Notes: generated from the sequence alone by a model not told the origin. Numbered from the stretch's first letter, positions 14,903 through 27,925 are shown. The stretch: DNA of 64,000 nucleotides from Rhizophagus irregularis (GCF_026210795.1 NC_089455.1:930001-994000); one strand, 5' to 3'. A program made the numbers and translations.

Positions 14903-16952
14903 TTATGGTTCAGCTAATTCTTCACCACTTAAAGGTGATAATTCATCAACTTCTACTTCCCCATTTCCATTATGATTGTCCAAAACATCAAGAGTAGCAT
15001 CATCATAGTCACCATCATTTTCATTATTTATTTTTGATTGTGAAGAAATTTTTTCTTCTGATGTTGTTGATATAGACATTTTAGAAATTGAATTTGTTTC
15101 ATTTATAATATTTTTTGTTTCTGAGGGTGATTTTTCTATTGGTACAATTGATTTTTCAGATATTATTCCATCATTAACAATTGCATTTGATGCTTCAGTT
15201 GGTATTCCATCATTAACATCTACATTTGATGTTTCAATATTATCAGACCCTTGACTTTGCACATCATTGATATTTTCATTTGATGTCTCTGTTGGCATTA
15301 TAGTCTCTATTGTCAATAAATCCGATTGTTTGGGTAAAGGTATAGGTTCCGGATCCGGTATTACACCACCCAATTCTTCAACTAATTCATTAAATTTTCC
15401 ATCTTTACCATACCATTCTTCTAAATTTATTATTCTTGAAGGATCTTTAACTTCTCCCATAACAATAGCATCAGCAAATCTCCATCCATTTGTATATCCA
15501 TCATTAAACATTTCTAAAGGTTTTTTATATTTCTCCCAATTGATTTCATCATCAGATCTTAAATTTAAAAATTCATACCCACGTAATTTTTTTAAACCAT
15601 CATTATTATTATCACTATCTACAAAAGTTTCACATCCTTTAAACATAGGTACATATTTTGTAAAACATCTTTCTATAGCTAAATCTTCTTGTAAATAATT
15701 ATTTTTTATATTACTATTTTTAATTATAGTTGCTAAACAATATGGTAAATGTGGACCTATCATAGTTAATAAATTTTTATTTATTATATAACCTGATCCT
15801 TTAAAACAAAATTTTTTTGTAGTTTCATGATCTAAATTTGGACTTCCTATTAATTTAGGTAAAAAATTATTTTCAGTATTATTTAATGTTGATAATAATT
15901 CAATTAATTTTGGTAATCTAACAAATGTCTTATCTGTGATTTTTAATATATAATTATAATGATCTAAATGATTTTCGTATAAATAATGAAGTGCCTATAA
16001 AATTAATTACAAAAATATTAAAAATAAAATAAAATAAAAAATAATAAATATTCAAAAAATTATTTACCTTTGTTAACTTTTGAAATTCTTTTTGTTCATC
16101 ACTTAATTGATTTTGTTCTTTAAATATCATAGTTTCTTGAAGTATTTCTTTTAATAAATCTTTTAATTCCTTTTCTAATCCTTTTTTGTTATCATTAATG
16201 CTAACATCTTCTGTTACATCATTATTATTAACAATATTTTCAAATCCTTCTTTATCAACTTTATTTATTTCATCATCATTATAAGGTATATTTGGCCAAC
16301 CAAATTTTTTAAATGTATCTTCAGGAGTAGCAAACCATAGATCTACACTTAATGATTTATTTTGTTTAGCTATTTTACCCCAAGTATCTATTATGGTTTT
16401 ACTAAATGTATCTAATGAGGTACTTGATGAAGTAAGAATTAAAATTGCCAACTGTTTCGGATAATTATCTGTGAACGTGGAAAATATTGGAGGTAACGGT
16501 TTTGTTTGCTGTTGTTGTGATTCTTTTGTATGTCTATATTCATAGACACAAAGAAAGAGGATTAGTTAAAACTAAAAGAGAAAATGACTTTTCGATGGAT
16601 AAAAACGAATTTAATTTTAAAATTTAAAATAAGCTTTTTACCCAGTGACAGCTGGAGTTTCTTCAAACGGTACATGATTACGTTTTGAAAGTTGCAATCG
16701 AATTATTATAATAAATATTACTAACAACATAAAACTAAGATAACCCCATTTCCTTCTCACAAAGTGAGGGGGGAATAATATAGTTCTCCAACGTCCATGA
16801 CGAAAAGTTGTAGGTGGTATTGGGGATGTATTAGGAGAAACGATAGTAAGTGGTAATAAATTATAATTGGATGTTGAACGTAGTGAAGCAATTGAAGTTC
16901 TAATACGTAACAGAAGTGGGTTTATTGGAGGAGATCTATGTTTTTCTTCCAT
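14903..16952 (-). CDS. fringe/GT31-like type II membrane glycosyltransferase
   Basis: Three exons (16952-16642, 16533-16068, 15994-14903) join in frame to 622 residues. Residues 1-67 form a basic N-terminal tail, followed by one membrane segment at about 68-85 (LSFMLLVIFIIIIRL), as in Golgi type II enzymes. The lumenal part has QLAILILTSSSTS and IIDTWGK, then YNYILKITDKTFVRLPKL and CFKGSGYIINKNLL, which match in order the fringe/C1GALT beta-1,3-glycosyltransferase fold, and finally YTNGWRFADAIVMGEV. The usual acidic DDD/DxD metal motif in the position KTDDDTFV reads ITDKTFV here (residues 279-281 T-D-K). The last 150 residues are low-complexity, Asn/Ser/Glu-rich and contain repeats with EASNAIVNDG-like units. 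The donor and acceptor substrates cannot be told; the changed metal motif makes activity uncertain. Confidence 0.72.
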
Positions 16953-18239
16953 AATTGTATTTCAAATCCTTAAACGTAATAAAATAAAAAAAAAATTAAA
17001 AAAAGTTCTAAATAAAAAGCCTTGTTTTTTTTTATTTAACAAAAACTTTCTACGGTTTTTACACGTTACTGTATATTTTTATTTTTTTAAAAAAATATGC
17101 ATAATTTTTTGCATTGCATAACTGCATAAATTTCTGCTACTTTTTTGGATATGAATGTTGAATGTAAATAAACTAATTTAGATAATAGTTATACTCGCGT
17201 AAGGCGCATAAATATGATAAGGTACACAAATTTAAAAAACCAATCAGTTTTTATCATTTAACCCACTTTCGATTTGAGTATCAAAGTTATTGAATTAATT
17301 ATACAGTAGTTAATAAAATAGGTTTAAAAACAAAAGAATTAATTCTTAAAATAAATTTAAGAAATTGAAAGATACATTTATTTTATTCATTTTTTTTTTT
17401 TACTACGGGACTTTTTCTTTCATATACCCTTCATTATAAATTTTCGAATATAAAATAATCGACAACTTAATAGTCATACGATATTGTTTGTATATTTGTA
17501 CACAGATTGTGCAATTGTGCATGATTCTCGAAAACCACCTGATCACATATAGAACATTCCCTATTTTTATCCTTTACAAAGGGAAACTTATATATTCAAA
17601 CGACCAGAAGAAAAACATCCGGGTAAAGTAGGATATATATTAGTCATAACACAGACCAATTACTTTAAAGGGATAGGATCGGATTTATTACTGCGATTAG
17701 GCTATTAGGAAAATTCGAATACGGAAAACGTTACTGTGGGGTAAGGAGTATTAGTAATTTTAATAATAACAATTTCGTAAATTTCATCATTTCAATCATT
17801 GTGACCTAAGGTACAAAAGCACAAAAGTGGCTGATAATCAAATTGGGGCTGGTGATAAGAATTGGTAGACCGAACAATTCTGTTACAATAGTCATAAGAT
17901 TTTCAACTAAACTGCACAAGATTTTTCAAATAAAAAAAAGAAGGGCTGATCGAATATCATTAATATATTATTTTGGGGTTTATATTAACCTTATTTAGCA
18001 ATCAAATGACATAATTTATATGCTAATATAATATTGTTCGGTTCTATTTTCCCGAAGTTTTATTATATAAATATCGAAGGATTGTTTAAATATAAACCCA
18101 AAAACAAATTTCAATTTTTAATACACAAATCGATCCTCAACTACCAAAATCCAATATTCGAACTATTCCAACATACTTTAAATAAATCAAATATTTAAAT
18201 ATACATTTAAACTTTAAATTTTATTGTAAATAATAATAA
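16953..18239. other. divergent intergenic region
   Basis: About 1.3 kb between the glycosyltransferase start and the following plus-strand gene. It is AT-rich with poly-A/T runs and presumably contains both promoters. No RNA gene or repeat was recognised. Confidence 0.45.
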
Positions 18240-19382
18240 ATGCTTATCAAGAAAGAAATAAAATACGGATATTCCGCAGGTAATATGTCTTTTTTTTTTA
18301 AAAAAAAAAAAATTTTATAAATTTTTTATTTTCTAACTAAAATATTATTTTTTTTTTTAGAAACTGCAGGAACTACGGGAAAAAGTCGATTAGTTAAACC
18401 ATCGAATCTAACAAAAATCCGTCTTACACCTACAAATTCAAAATTCTTATTTTATGGTACAAGACACGATATATTAAAATGGATGTCTTTACACTCAGAA
18501 TTATTGATAGTATATGATCCAATAGCCGATGATGATGATGAACTAGCATTATCACCACCACCTTCACCACTTAATTCTTCTCCCATGTTTATCGCATCTC
18601 CCACATCTCCCACATCTCCCATATCTCCCATGTTTCCTTCGTCTCCCTCATCAATGACACACTCTTTATCTTCTGATTCAACTCTTTCAACCAATACTAT
18701 CACTATAAGTGAAAAACCACACGATATTGTATTCGATTTATTCACAATTCCGATCAAAACTTCAGAAATATTATCAGAAGAAGCAACTTTTAATAGACCA
18801 TTAAATATTGCATTAAAATGTATTCCCTGGATAGAAGTTATGTTAGAAATTCGCCCTGCCGATGAACTTAAAGATTCTAAATTATATCCTATACATAGAG
18901 TAATATTACCTTCTGGATCATCTTTATCAGAAATTTCTAAAGCTTTGGAAAAAAGTTGGAAAAGTCTTATTCCAGATTCAACGGCTTTTGGTCCTGATTG
19001 TTTTATTAGAAATAGTGAATTAATATATCCTCAAAATAAAACTAAATCAGATTCTCATGATTTTAAACCTAAAGAAATAACTTCCGAAGAAGAAGAATTT
19101 TATAAATCAAATGGATTTATGGCCGGAATAGCTAAACGAGTTCCAACCGTGGATTTATGGCTTCGTCAAAAACAAACTTCCGGTGCTATACCTCCTGGTG
19201 TATTAACTCCTTACATAATTGATGAAGTTTTGGAAGATTTAAATGAAGAAACAAAAAAGGACGATGAAAAAGTTCCTGAAGACAAAAAAAAGGAAGCAGA
19301 ATTAGATAAAGAATTGTCAAGACCTGATTTACCAAGATACGAAAATGTTTTTGGTGACGTTTTATTAGAGAAGGGAAATTGA
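18240..19382 (+). CDS. fungal orphan protein with SP-rich low-complexity segment
   Basis: Two exons: a 40-base first exon (18240-18279) and 18361-19382, giving about 353 residues (MLIKKEIKYGYSAETAGTTG...). I do not recognise the family. Visible parts: a basic N-terminus (about 1-55), an acidic DDDDE patch, then a tandem Ser/Pro/Thr stretch (SPTSPTSPISPMFPSSPSS), and a long folded-looking region with IALKCIPWIEVMLEIRPADE, YPIHRVILPSGSSLSEISKA and RVPTVDLWLRQKQTSGAIPP. A Lys/Glu-rich segment follows near the C-terminus. No signal peptide or membrane helix is evident. The intact 300-residue frame and clean splice sites support a real gene. The downstream exon alone could be read from the ATG at 18483; the longer model is preferred because exon 1 joins in frame. 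Confidence 0.7.
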
Positions 19383-20769
19383 TGATAAATAGGAGAAATG
19401 ATGATAGAAATGTATAAATGAGGGGAAGTAATAATAGAAATATATAAAAGAAAAAAAAAGTTTGAAAAAAAATTGTAATTAATTATATAAAATCCATTTG
19501 TATTTAAATATCATTCATTAATTTATTATAAAAAATATATAGTCTAATTTTTATATAAACTAATAAAAAATCACATAATTTATAGTCATCACTTTAATTA
19601 ACAACTCGCATTAACAAGTGAATAATGATTTTTCGTAGTATTTCCTAGAAATGTTTAATCATCGACATAAAGGAAATAAAGTCATATATCGCCTTATAGT
19701 CGTTATCATAGAACTCTAAAGTTCTTTTTGCATGTGTTGAAGATGTTTTGCATTACGCACAGACGCGATATACCAGGTCGGTTATATACCAGGTCGGTTC
19801 AGAGGTTTGTTATAGATTGTAGTAATTCATTCCAGATTTCAATTCCATTAAATTAAGATTTACCCATGATCTAGTGTGTTGAGAATCCGATATATCGAAC
19901 TTTATACTAAGTTTTATTTTTTCTTCTCATACTTTATTGCAATGAACTAAAGAAAGTCTGAATCAAGACTCTTGTAGCAATTGTATAGCAATTGCTCCGT
20001 AACTCCATTTTTAAATGACCGGGTACCATTCCTGGTGTAATGGCTAATTTTGGCATGTACCGAACAAAAAAAAATACACAAGGACTGGAGTCTCTAGACA
20101 AATCTCGTAACATTACAATGACTGCAGATTTTATAAAATCCCGTGTCTTACTTATATCATTCATGGAATAATATTTTAACCGATCATTATTTGTTCAATT
20201 TCGATGTTTAGTTAATTGACTCTTTCATTAACAGTAGGATACGTAGTGCCATTGTTGAATGAAAATAAAAGGTAATTAGGTAACCTGATTTGATGTGCAG
20301 CAATCCGCAATATGCATTTTTTACCATATATGTTTAATACAAAACCTACAATGGTTTAGAATTTTTTTACGATTAAGTGTTTTTATATTTGGAATTCATT
20401 TTAAATATGGTTTCTTTGTTCATTTAAGAAACCAAATTAGTTCTAATTAACTACGAGATTTACTAAAGGATTCTTCAAAAATTCGTCTATTGATCTCCCA
20501 TAATTAGATTTGATGATTATAAGATATATTTTTAGGAAATTCTTGTAATTAATGAATGTATCATAATTTAAAATTCGACTACGTAATAGATTGATAACGA
20601 TTTCTGAAACAAAGAAATTATGTATTATTTAAAATTCTTATAATGATGTTTTTATTTATTTAAAGAAATTCATAATTAATACGAACTAGAGTAATTTTTT
20701 TTTTTCCGAGAAAAAAAAACAAAAAACAAATATTTTTTTTAAAACAAAATCAAATTAAATTAAATTATT
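19383..20769. other. intergenic region
   Basis: About 1.4 kb of AT-rich DNA. A short direct repeat, TATACCAGGTCGGTT, occurs twice at about 19769-19800. No gene was supported. Confidence 0.4.
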
Positions 20770-23136
20770 ATGGACGCACAACAATTCATCAATGAAAAAT
20801 ACCCAACAAAAGAAGAAAGAATTAATGAAACGAAATTAATTATAAATAAACAAAATCTTGAAGGATATTTGGATTTATCAGATTTTGTTAATTTGGAATT
20901 ATTAAATTGTTGTGATAATCAATTAATCGATTTAAATATTAGTAATAATAAGAAATTAATTGATATTGATTGTTCACAAAATAAATTAAATCAATTAGAT
21001 ACAAGTAATTGTAAAAATATAAATATTATTAACGTTCATTATAATCAACTTAATAAGATCCCTATTTTAAAGAGTAAAAATTTAGAATATTTAAATTTAC
21101 TTGATAATAAAATTTCTTCTTCAAATTTAAATTGTTTTTCTTCTTTTATTAATCTTAAACAATTATTTATAGGTAATACTGATCAAGAAAGAATTGATCA
21201 AGGAATTTATAATCAATTTTATGGTAGTTTGGAACCTTTAAAAGGTTTAATTAAATTAGAAAATTTAAGTATTAATAATACTGATATAGATTCTGGTTTA
21301 GAATATTTATCTTATAATATTAAAAATTTAAGATGTTTGGCTGATAAAAGATTAGATGCTAAAGTTAAAATAATTTATAATCAACTTGAAACTTTTGCTA
21401 TTGATGATATTGATGCTTGGCAAGGTAGATATAATTTAAGAGGATGGAAAAAAAATTGGGAATTAACTAAAGAAATGGAAGAATTAACTAAAGAAATAAC
21501 ATTAAGTGAAGAAGAAGAAAGTTCTGATGTTCAAAATCGTTTAACAGAATTAGAAAAAGAAGAAAGTAATTTAGTAATTAAAAAAGATGAATTGGAAACA
21601 AAAAAAATTAAATTAGAACAAAATGTAAAAATTTTACAACAACAAATTTATAATTTAAATATTAATTTAGAAGAAATGAATATTGTTTATCAAAAAACAA
21701 AACAAGAATTAGAAGAAAAAGAAAATGAATTAAAATCCATTACTGCTGAGCAATTAATGGAAAAAGGAATATTAGAAAGAGAAGCAAATATTTTAAAAGA
21801 AGATTTATTAAATAAAGAAAAAGTTAAAAAAGAATTAGAAGAAAAATTAAAAGAAACTAATGATGATTTAAAAAATAAGGAAGAAGAATCTAAAGATTTA
21901 CATAATCAATTAGTTAAAATCAATAAATCAATTATTGAAATTGAAACTAAAAAAAAGGAATTAAATTCTCTTAAAGATGAATTAAATAATCAATTATATA
22001 AAGCTAAATCTAGTACAGCTTCTTTAAGAAAAAAAATGAATGATTTAATGGAAATATTAAAATTTAAAAGTAAAGAATTACAGGGTCAATTAATGAAGGC
22101 TAAACAAACACAAAATAAACTTGAACAAACTGAAAAAAATAAAAATATTCTTCAAAAAGAAAAAGATGAATTAGAAAAACTTTTAGAAAATCTTAAACAA
22201 GATGAACAAAATTCTCAAAATAAACTTATTAACCTTAGTAATCAATTAAAAAATAAGGAGGATTTTATTAACAAACTTCAACAACAAAGTGAACAACGAA
22301 TTAAAGAATTAAAAAATCAATTAGATGAATTAACTAAAAAAAATGAAAAAGCTTTTCAAAAAGAAAACGATCTTTTAAAGAAACTTCAAAAAAATAAACA
22401 AAATTCTCAAATTCTTAAAAATCAATTGAAAAATAAGGAAACTTCACTTATTAAATTTCAACAACAAAGTAAACAACAAATTGATAAATTAAAAGAACAA
22501 TTGGATGAAGAAACTAGAAAAAGTAAGGAGACTTTTCAAAAAGAAAAGGATCTTTTACAAAAACTTCAGGAAAATGAAAAGAATTTTCAAAATCACTTAA
22601 AAGATAAAGAAATTTCTATTAATAAATTTCAACAACAAAGTAAGCAACAAATTGATGAATTAAAAAGAAAATTAGATGAGGAGACTAGAAAAAATGAAAT
22701 GGCTCTTCAAAAAGAAAAGGATCTTTTAGAAAAGTTACAAGAAAATGAGCAAAAATCTCAATATAAACTTGCAGGTCTTGAAAGTCAGTTAAAAGAAAAA
22801 GATTCTTCTATTAATAAGCTTCAACAAAAATTTGATGATTTAAAAGAACAATTAAATAAATTTCAAATGCAAGCTAAAAAAACTAGTCTAAAAGAATTAC
22901 GGGATACTCTTAAAAGTAATCTTGGTAGAAGAGGAAAGATCTTACTGGAGAATCTTTTAAAAGAGCAAAGGAATATCATTTTAACTAATAATAGTTCTGC
23001 TTTCAAAAGATTGGAAGAAATTAAACGGGATTTAAGTGTTGATTTAATGTTAGAGGAGGATATTTCCAATCTTCAATCTCTTTTAAATTTGCAAACGGAA
23101 ATAATTCAGTTAGAGATGCAACTGCCGAATCAATAA
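20770..23136 (+). CDS. leucine-rich repeat plus long coiled-coil protein
   Basis: Single uninterrupted frame of 788 residues with a strong Asn/Lys/Gln-rich, AT-biased codon use. Residues 1-30 (AQQFINEKYPTKEERINETK) lead into about eight leucine-rich repeats (30-215), of the form LDLSDFVNLELLNCCDNQL and LNISNNKKLIDIDCSQNKL, closing with LKGLIKLENLSINNTDIDSG. Residues 225-770 are an almost continuous heptad coiled coil. Inside it there is an internal repeat of about 52 residues (units carrying KFQQQSKQQID and KEKDLL[QE]KLQENE) present several times between about 500 and 680. This layout is one I associate with expanded families of Glomeromycotina and some of their endobacteria (from memory, not checked). 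No catalytic domain or signal is seen; a scaffold or binding role is likely but unproven. Confidence 0.85.
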   Translation: MDAQQFINEKYPTKEERINETKLIINKQNLEGYLDLSDFVNLELLNCCDNQLIDLNISNNKKLIDIDCSQNKLNQLDTSNCKNINIINVHYNQLNKIPILKSKNLEYLNLLDNKISSSNLNCFSSFINLKQLFIGNTDQERIDQGIYNQFYGSLEPLKGLIKLENLSINNTDIDSGLEYLSYNIKNLRCLADKRLDAKVKIIYNQLETFAIDDIDAWQGRYNLRGWKKNWELTKEMEELTKEITLSEEEESSDVQNRLTELEKEESNLVIKKDELETKKIKLEQNVKILQQQIYNLNINLEEMNIVYQKTKQELEEKENELKSITAEQLMEKGILEREANILKEDLLNKEKVKKELEEKLKETNDDLKNKEEESKDLHNQLVKINKSIIEIETKKKELNSLKDELNNQLYKAKSSTASLRKKMNDLMEILKFKSKELQGQLMKAKQTQNKLEQTEKNKNILQKEKDELEKLLENLKQDEQNSQNKLINLSNQLKNKEDFINKLQQQSEQRIKELKNQLDELTKKNEKAFQKENDLLKKLQKNKQNSQILKNQLKNKETSLIKFQQQSKQQIDKLKEQLDEETRKSKETFQKEKDLLQKLQENEKNFQNHLKDKEISINKFQQQSKQQIDELKRKLDEETRKNEMALQKEKDLLEKLQENEQKSQYKLAGLESQLKEKDSSINKLQQKFDDLKEQLNKFQMQAKKTSLKELRDTLKSNLGRRGKILLENLLKEQRNIILTNNSSAFKRLEEIKRDLSVDLMLEEDISNLQSLLNLQTEIIQLEMQLPNQ

Positions 23137-24329
23137 CGAAACTAAATATATTACATTATTTGGCTGAATAGTGAACCGGCAAATGTGATTACAATATTAT
23201 AATCCAATATTAAAGTACTATCAAAAAACTTGAATCATTTTTCAGCGATGGAAATGTCGATCATTCGTGTAAAATAAAATAATTCATGGATATCGGATCC
23301 TAACGTTAGCTTTCTAGACAAAGGTTCATACTTTTTAATTGAAATAATGAAAAAAATACTTTAAATGGTTTAATTTAATCAAAACTTAAATTAGAATTAG
23401 AGAAAAGAGAAACTAAGTATTAGTGAGTAGAAACTTAGAGAGTTTTATCGATCAGAGAATGAGTTTAGGACAAGCTGATCTTGAATACTTTTGCTAAATA
23501 AAGAACATTCTCAATAATTTTGGTAACATGAGATATTAATTAAGGATCTCCTTCCTATTATATTTTGTTAGGCAAAAAATGAACCGATTACGGAAAATTG
23601 TGGTTTTTGTACTTAATTCCTTGCGTTTTATGTGTAGTTTTTATGAGCCAGAAATATTTCTAATTAATTTTTGGATAACAATTATTAATTCGTAAGCTCG
23701 ATATCATGCAGTTTCTAAATTTGATCTACAAGGAAATTAATTAATTTCCGTTTTCCGGTTTACGGGTATTTGGGCATTTCGTAATACTATCGTAATATAC
23801 CCTTATTAAGGGAAAAAAAAAATTGTCGGGTGTTATGAATAGTTTATGTGTCCTTATATAGCTAACTAAGAAACGCGTAAATTGCATAAGTTTTTTTTTT
23901 AGGTATAGAATATTACCGTATCTATTTATATTTTTTCACTAATTCGAAATTTTTTTTTCTCTTCGTTCCTTTTTTTCTGTAAGATAAATTTTCTCTTTTC
24001 TTTGAGAAAATTCTATCGATTATAATAAACTCTCGGACAAAATATTCGGATGTTGATTCTCCTATAAAATTCTCTCCTTTTTCGAACTATCTTTCATTTT
24101 CTTTCATTTCTCTTTTTTCCCTTTTCCTCCTCCAACTCTAATTACATTTTATTTTTCTTTTTTCTTTTTTTTTTGAGTGTAATATTGTGTTGTAATATTA
24201 TAAAACTTTGGGAATAAATATTGTGGTCGCGAATTTCTTTTTGTGAGATACTAATAATTTTGTAAATAGTTATTTTTGGAGTGTCGTTTCGGTAGGTGAA
24301 TAAGGTGTAGCACATATTACATTTTAAAA
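23137..24329. other. intergenic region upstream of membrane-protein gene
   Basis: About 1.2 kb. The last 300 bases are pyrimidine-rich (repeated TTCTTTTT and CTCTTTTTTCCC), a common look for fungal promoters and leaders. No gene was seen. Confidence 0.4.
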
Positions 24330-25577
24330 ATGCCGCCTATACGTATTAAGAAATTTTCAAATGAAATTACGTAAGTTTTATTCTCGAAATTTTTATTTTT
24401 ATTTGTTCTTTACACACGTTTTAACCACTTTGTTATTTATTGTAGTAAAGGTATAGCGCGCGATAATAATGTACATATGCTTTATCATATACATCGTAGA
24501 CAAGAAGATTTTAATAACAATCATAAAATAAACCCAACTTCAGTCCCCTCAATTCCGACAGTATCATTGCCACATGGTTCAATATCTTTAACTTTGGTTA
24601 CTACTTCTACTATTAATGCTACGCCTGCTGCTGGTACTGATATTGATACTGCTACACCTATTGCTAGCGCTACTGATACCGATACTGAAGCTACTGCTAC
24701 AGATATTGGTGATCTATTACCTACTGATCCATCAACTCCAAAAATACCAAAAATACCATTTCCATCAATACCACCTTCTATTACCACTCCGATAACATCA
24801 GATATTCCTACTACTGCTACTCCGATACAAACACAAAATCCTTTATCTTCTTCCTTTTCAATAACATCGACAACAACAGCAACAACAACAACAACATCTC
24901 CATTTCAGCCAATACCAAGCTCAGGTTCACCAAATGACACAAAATCAAATAATTTACATGTGTGGATGTTTTCAATATTGGCAGTTGCGATATTAATTAT
25001 GATCTTAACAGTCTTAGCTTTAATATATAAAAAAAGAAAAGGAAAAAGAAATACTTTACATAGCATAAATGCTGGAGATATAACTGACAAGGATAAAGAA
25101 AATAGTTCAAAGTCTAATTCATTAACTTCTTCGATTAATAGCATTTCTTCTTCATTCAAAATAAAAAAAGGAAAAATTGTACCCGGAGATATTCATGTTA
25201 GTAGTCCTCCTGTACCAAGTATAGTTGAGGAAAAACCTCACATGCCAACATTAAAACGTACTCAAACAACTGTGTCTGCATTTCAAGAATTGGTTGATTT
25301 AACCGATGATGAACATTTTAACCTAAGAAAATCTACTAGTTCCGGTATATATACGATTGCTTCTCGCCTTAGTAGTACTCCAACCTATGTTAATTATGAT
25401 GCAGAAGAAGGTTCTTCAAGTAATGTTACAAACGTAATTCCTTTAAATCAAGAGCGTATTGATACTATAATACCTCACTCAAATGCAGATAGTGGTGGTG
25501 GTGGTCTCACAAGAACTTTTGCTTCCGCAACAATCCCATTTGACACTAGTAATAATGAAGATAATAATAATCAATAA
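24330..25577 (+). CDS. single-pass membrane protein with Ser/Thr/Pro-rich ectodomain
   Basis: Two exons: 24330-24370 (41 bases) and 24446-25577, together 390 residues. Residues 1-40 are basic without a signal peptide. Residues about 45-180 are very rich in Thr, Ser, Pro, Ala and Ile with alternating TDTDTEATATD-like stretches, plausible for O-glycosylation. One hydrophobic helix follows at about 187-208 (WMFSILAVAILIMILTVLAL), then KKRKGKR, so the C-terminal 180 residues should be cytosolic. The tail is Ser-rich with no recognised domain. The plan resembles fungal wall-stress or Mid2-like sensors, but there is no cleavable leader and no sequence match I can claim. The gene at 38023 has the same plan and the same short-first-exon structure. 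Confidence 0.72.
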
Positions 25578-26067
25578 TCTAATGACAACAATAATATTTC
25601 AACCAAAAGTATTATACATTCACTTTAGCGTATATAATAATTACACTCATCATATTATCCTAATCTTAATTGTAAATTTACTTCACTATAGACATTTCAC
25701 AGAAAAATATCATAGAGAACTTTTTTCGGGAGAATTTTCCGATAAATTAATAGCATTACTTTTTATTTATTTATTTAATAACTTAATTCCAAATCCCCTC
25801 ATTTAATCTACATCACAATTATCACTCATCACAAAGAAACAACACTTTCTACAACTTTTTCATGTAATTACAAAAAATCCTCGGTTGGAATCATTGTGGG
25901 TGGTTTGTTATTTTCATTCGATATTTGTTCCGAGAGTTTAATAAACATATTGGAATGTCTGGATTACATTCTATAAAATTTTGTTACTTTTTATTCTGTG
26001 AACTTTTTACATTTAATCTCAAAAGTAATTATTAATAAAAATTAAATGATAAATAAAAACTATTAAC
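25578..26067. other. convergent 3' intergenic region
   Basis: About 490 bases between the stops of two converging genes. It is AT-rich and holds presumed 3' UTRs only. Confidence 0.45.
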
Positions 26068-27925
26068 TTATTTTTTATTAGCAAGACCAGATCGAAAATA
26101 TGCGATATCTCCATCTTCAAAAACATATTCTTTACCCTTTGTCAAATATTTTCCCGCTGATTTAACCGCTGCTTCGTTACCAAGTTCTTTTAAGTCATCA
26201 AATTTCATAACTTCTGCTAAAATAAATGATTTCTCAAAATCGGTATGAATAACTCCTGCTGCCTTTGGTGCCTTCGTGTGTTTCTAATAAAAATTTTTTT
26301 TTTTTTAAAAGAAAAAAAAATTCATTTTTAAATTGCTTAAACCACTTTTAATTAATCTCAAATGTATCATGATTAAATAAATACCCTAATTGTCCAAGCT
26401 CTGACTTCATCCGGCCCACAAGTGAAAAAATACATAAGCTGTAATGCTTGATATCCTGCTACTATGATTCTTGGAAATGAAGATTGAGCATCTTTTTCAG
26501 CCAAAAATGCATCCTTTTCTTCTTTTGTAGGAAGAACCGAATGTTGATATTCAAATCCCGCACTGAAAGGAAGTATTAAGTCTCCCGGATTATTTTCATC
26601 AACCCATGTCTTTATCTTTGGTAACCTAAAATAGAAACCTTTATATTATTATATGATCTTTCTTTTAACGTCGTCTATCCGCATTTTATTCACCATTTGT
26701 TCTTTTTCCTAATGAAATCTTTTTCGCTCAAATTAACTAAATAAATTACGGGCTTTGCGGTAAGTAATTGCAAGGCATTGATAATATCTACCTAAAGCAG
26801 GAAAAATGTGTACATAAATATGTTATACATAAATATTGTAATCAATACATTAAGAAATAATGATTTTTGATAATTACTTCTTTGTTGTTCCAGTCCCCTT
26901 TTCGAACATCCTTTTTGTCCTCTGCTACAAATTTCAGCACTTTTTGTGTAATGTCCTATATCGAATATTTAAAATTAACTTGTAATATAATACATAAAAT
27001 TTCACGTATTCCATATATATAGCACTTACCAATTCTTCTTTCTTTGCCTTATCGGCCGTAGAACCACCTTTTCCTACGCGTGCCGTAATTTTTGACAATT
27101 CTTCTAATTTTTTAGTCAAAAATTCTTCATCTTTGAGACGAAGTTCGTTATGAATAATTTCAAGATCCCTAACAGGATCAAGTTCCCCTTCAACATGAAT
27201 TACATCCTCCTCAGAGAAAGCTCCTTTTATCCATCATCATAACAAAAATTTTAATAGTTAAAGATGATAAATTTTTTCGTACAAACGTTAAAATTTAAGG
27301 TTGAAACAAAAAGGATACGGACAACATGGAAAATAGCATCTACAGCTCGAATATGACTCAAAAAGTTGTTACCCAATCCAGCTCCGGTGGATGCGCCTTT
27401 AACTAACCCAGCAATATCAATAACAGTAAGATAAGCTGGCACCTTTGAAAGTGGTTTATATGTTTCACACAACCAATCAAACCGGGAATCTGGTACAGCG
27501 ACTCGAGATTCTTCTGGATCTATATATTTAAAATTGATTACATAACATTTAGATCGCATAACATTTGGATCGAATCCACGACTAAACTATAATGTGAAAG
27601 TTAAAAACTAACCAATTGTACAAAAAGGATAATTTTCTGCGGATGCCGCACTGTTTGTAATGGCATTAAAGAAAGTAGATTTCCTGTGATATAAAATTGA
27701 AAAATTGGATTAAAGCAAAACTTGTTCAATAAAGTTGACTGAAGTTTTCAAAATTAAATTTATATTATAAACAAAATAAAATTATTACATAAATATAAAT
27801 AGTCATTGCTTTAACTTCTCGGAAACTTACCCAACATTAGGTAGCCCAACAACTCCGATCTTCAAGTTATTACTCGGTCTACCAAGTAAAATTCGTTCTT
27901 CTTTGACAACTTTTTTTGGTGGCAT
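26068..27925 (-). CDS. OLA1: OLA1/YchF-family Obg-like ATPase
   Basis: Multi-exon gene. The first exon 27925-27831 starts [20 protein letters not shown]; exon 2 (27683-27613) completes the P-loop GLPNVGKST. The next exon, from 27519, reads [17 protein letters not shown] and the switch [19 protein letters not shown]. Later exons carry the coiled-coil part ([14 protein letters not shown]), NLSEKDF, and the TGS domain with [27 protein letters not shown] and the end [14 protein letters not shown] replaces the NKxD guanine-recognition motif, the known reason that YchF/OLA1 proteins prefer ATP over GTP. The expected size is about 390 residues, normal for the family. The protein is normally cytosolic and ribosome- or proteasome-linked. 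An in-frame upstream ATG at 28078 would add 51 residues (see findings). Confidence 0.95.

Noticed and set aside
27251-27559. Apparent separate small minus-strand protein starting [10 protein letters not shown]
   Set aside because: It is OLA1 exon 3 read through its flanking introns; the first 13 residues are intronic.
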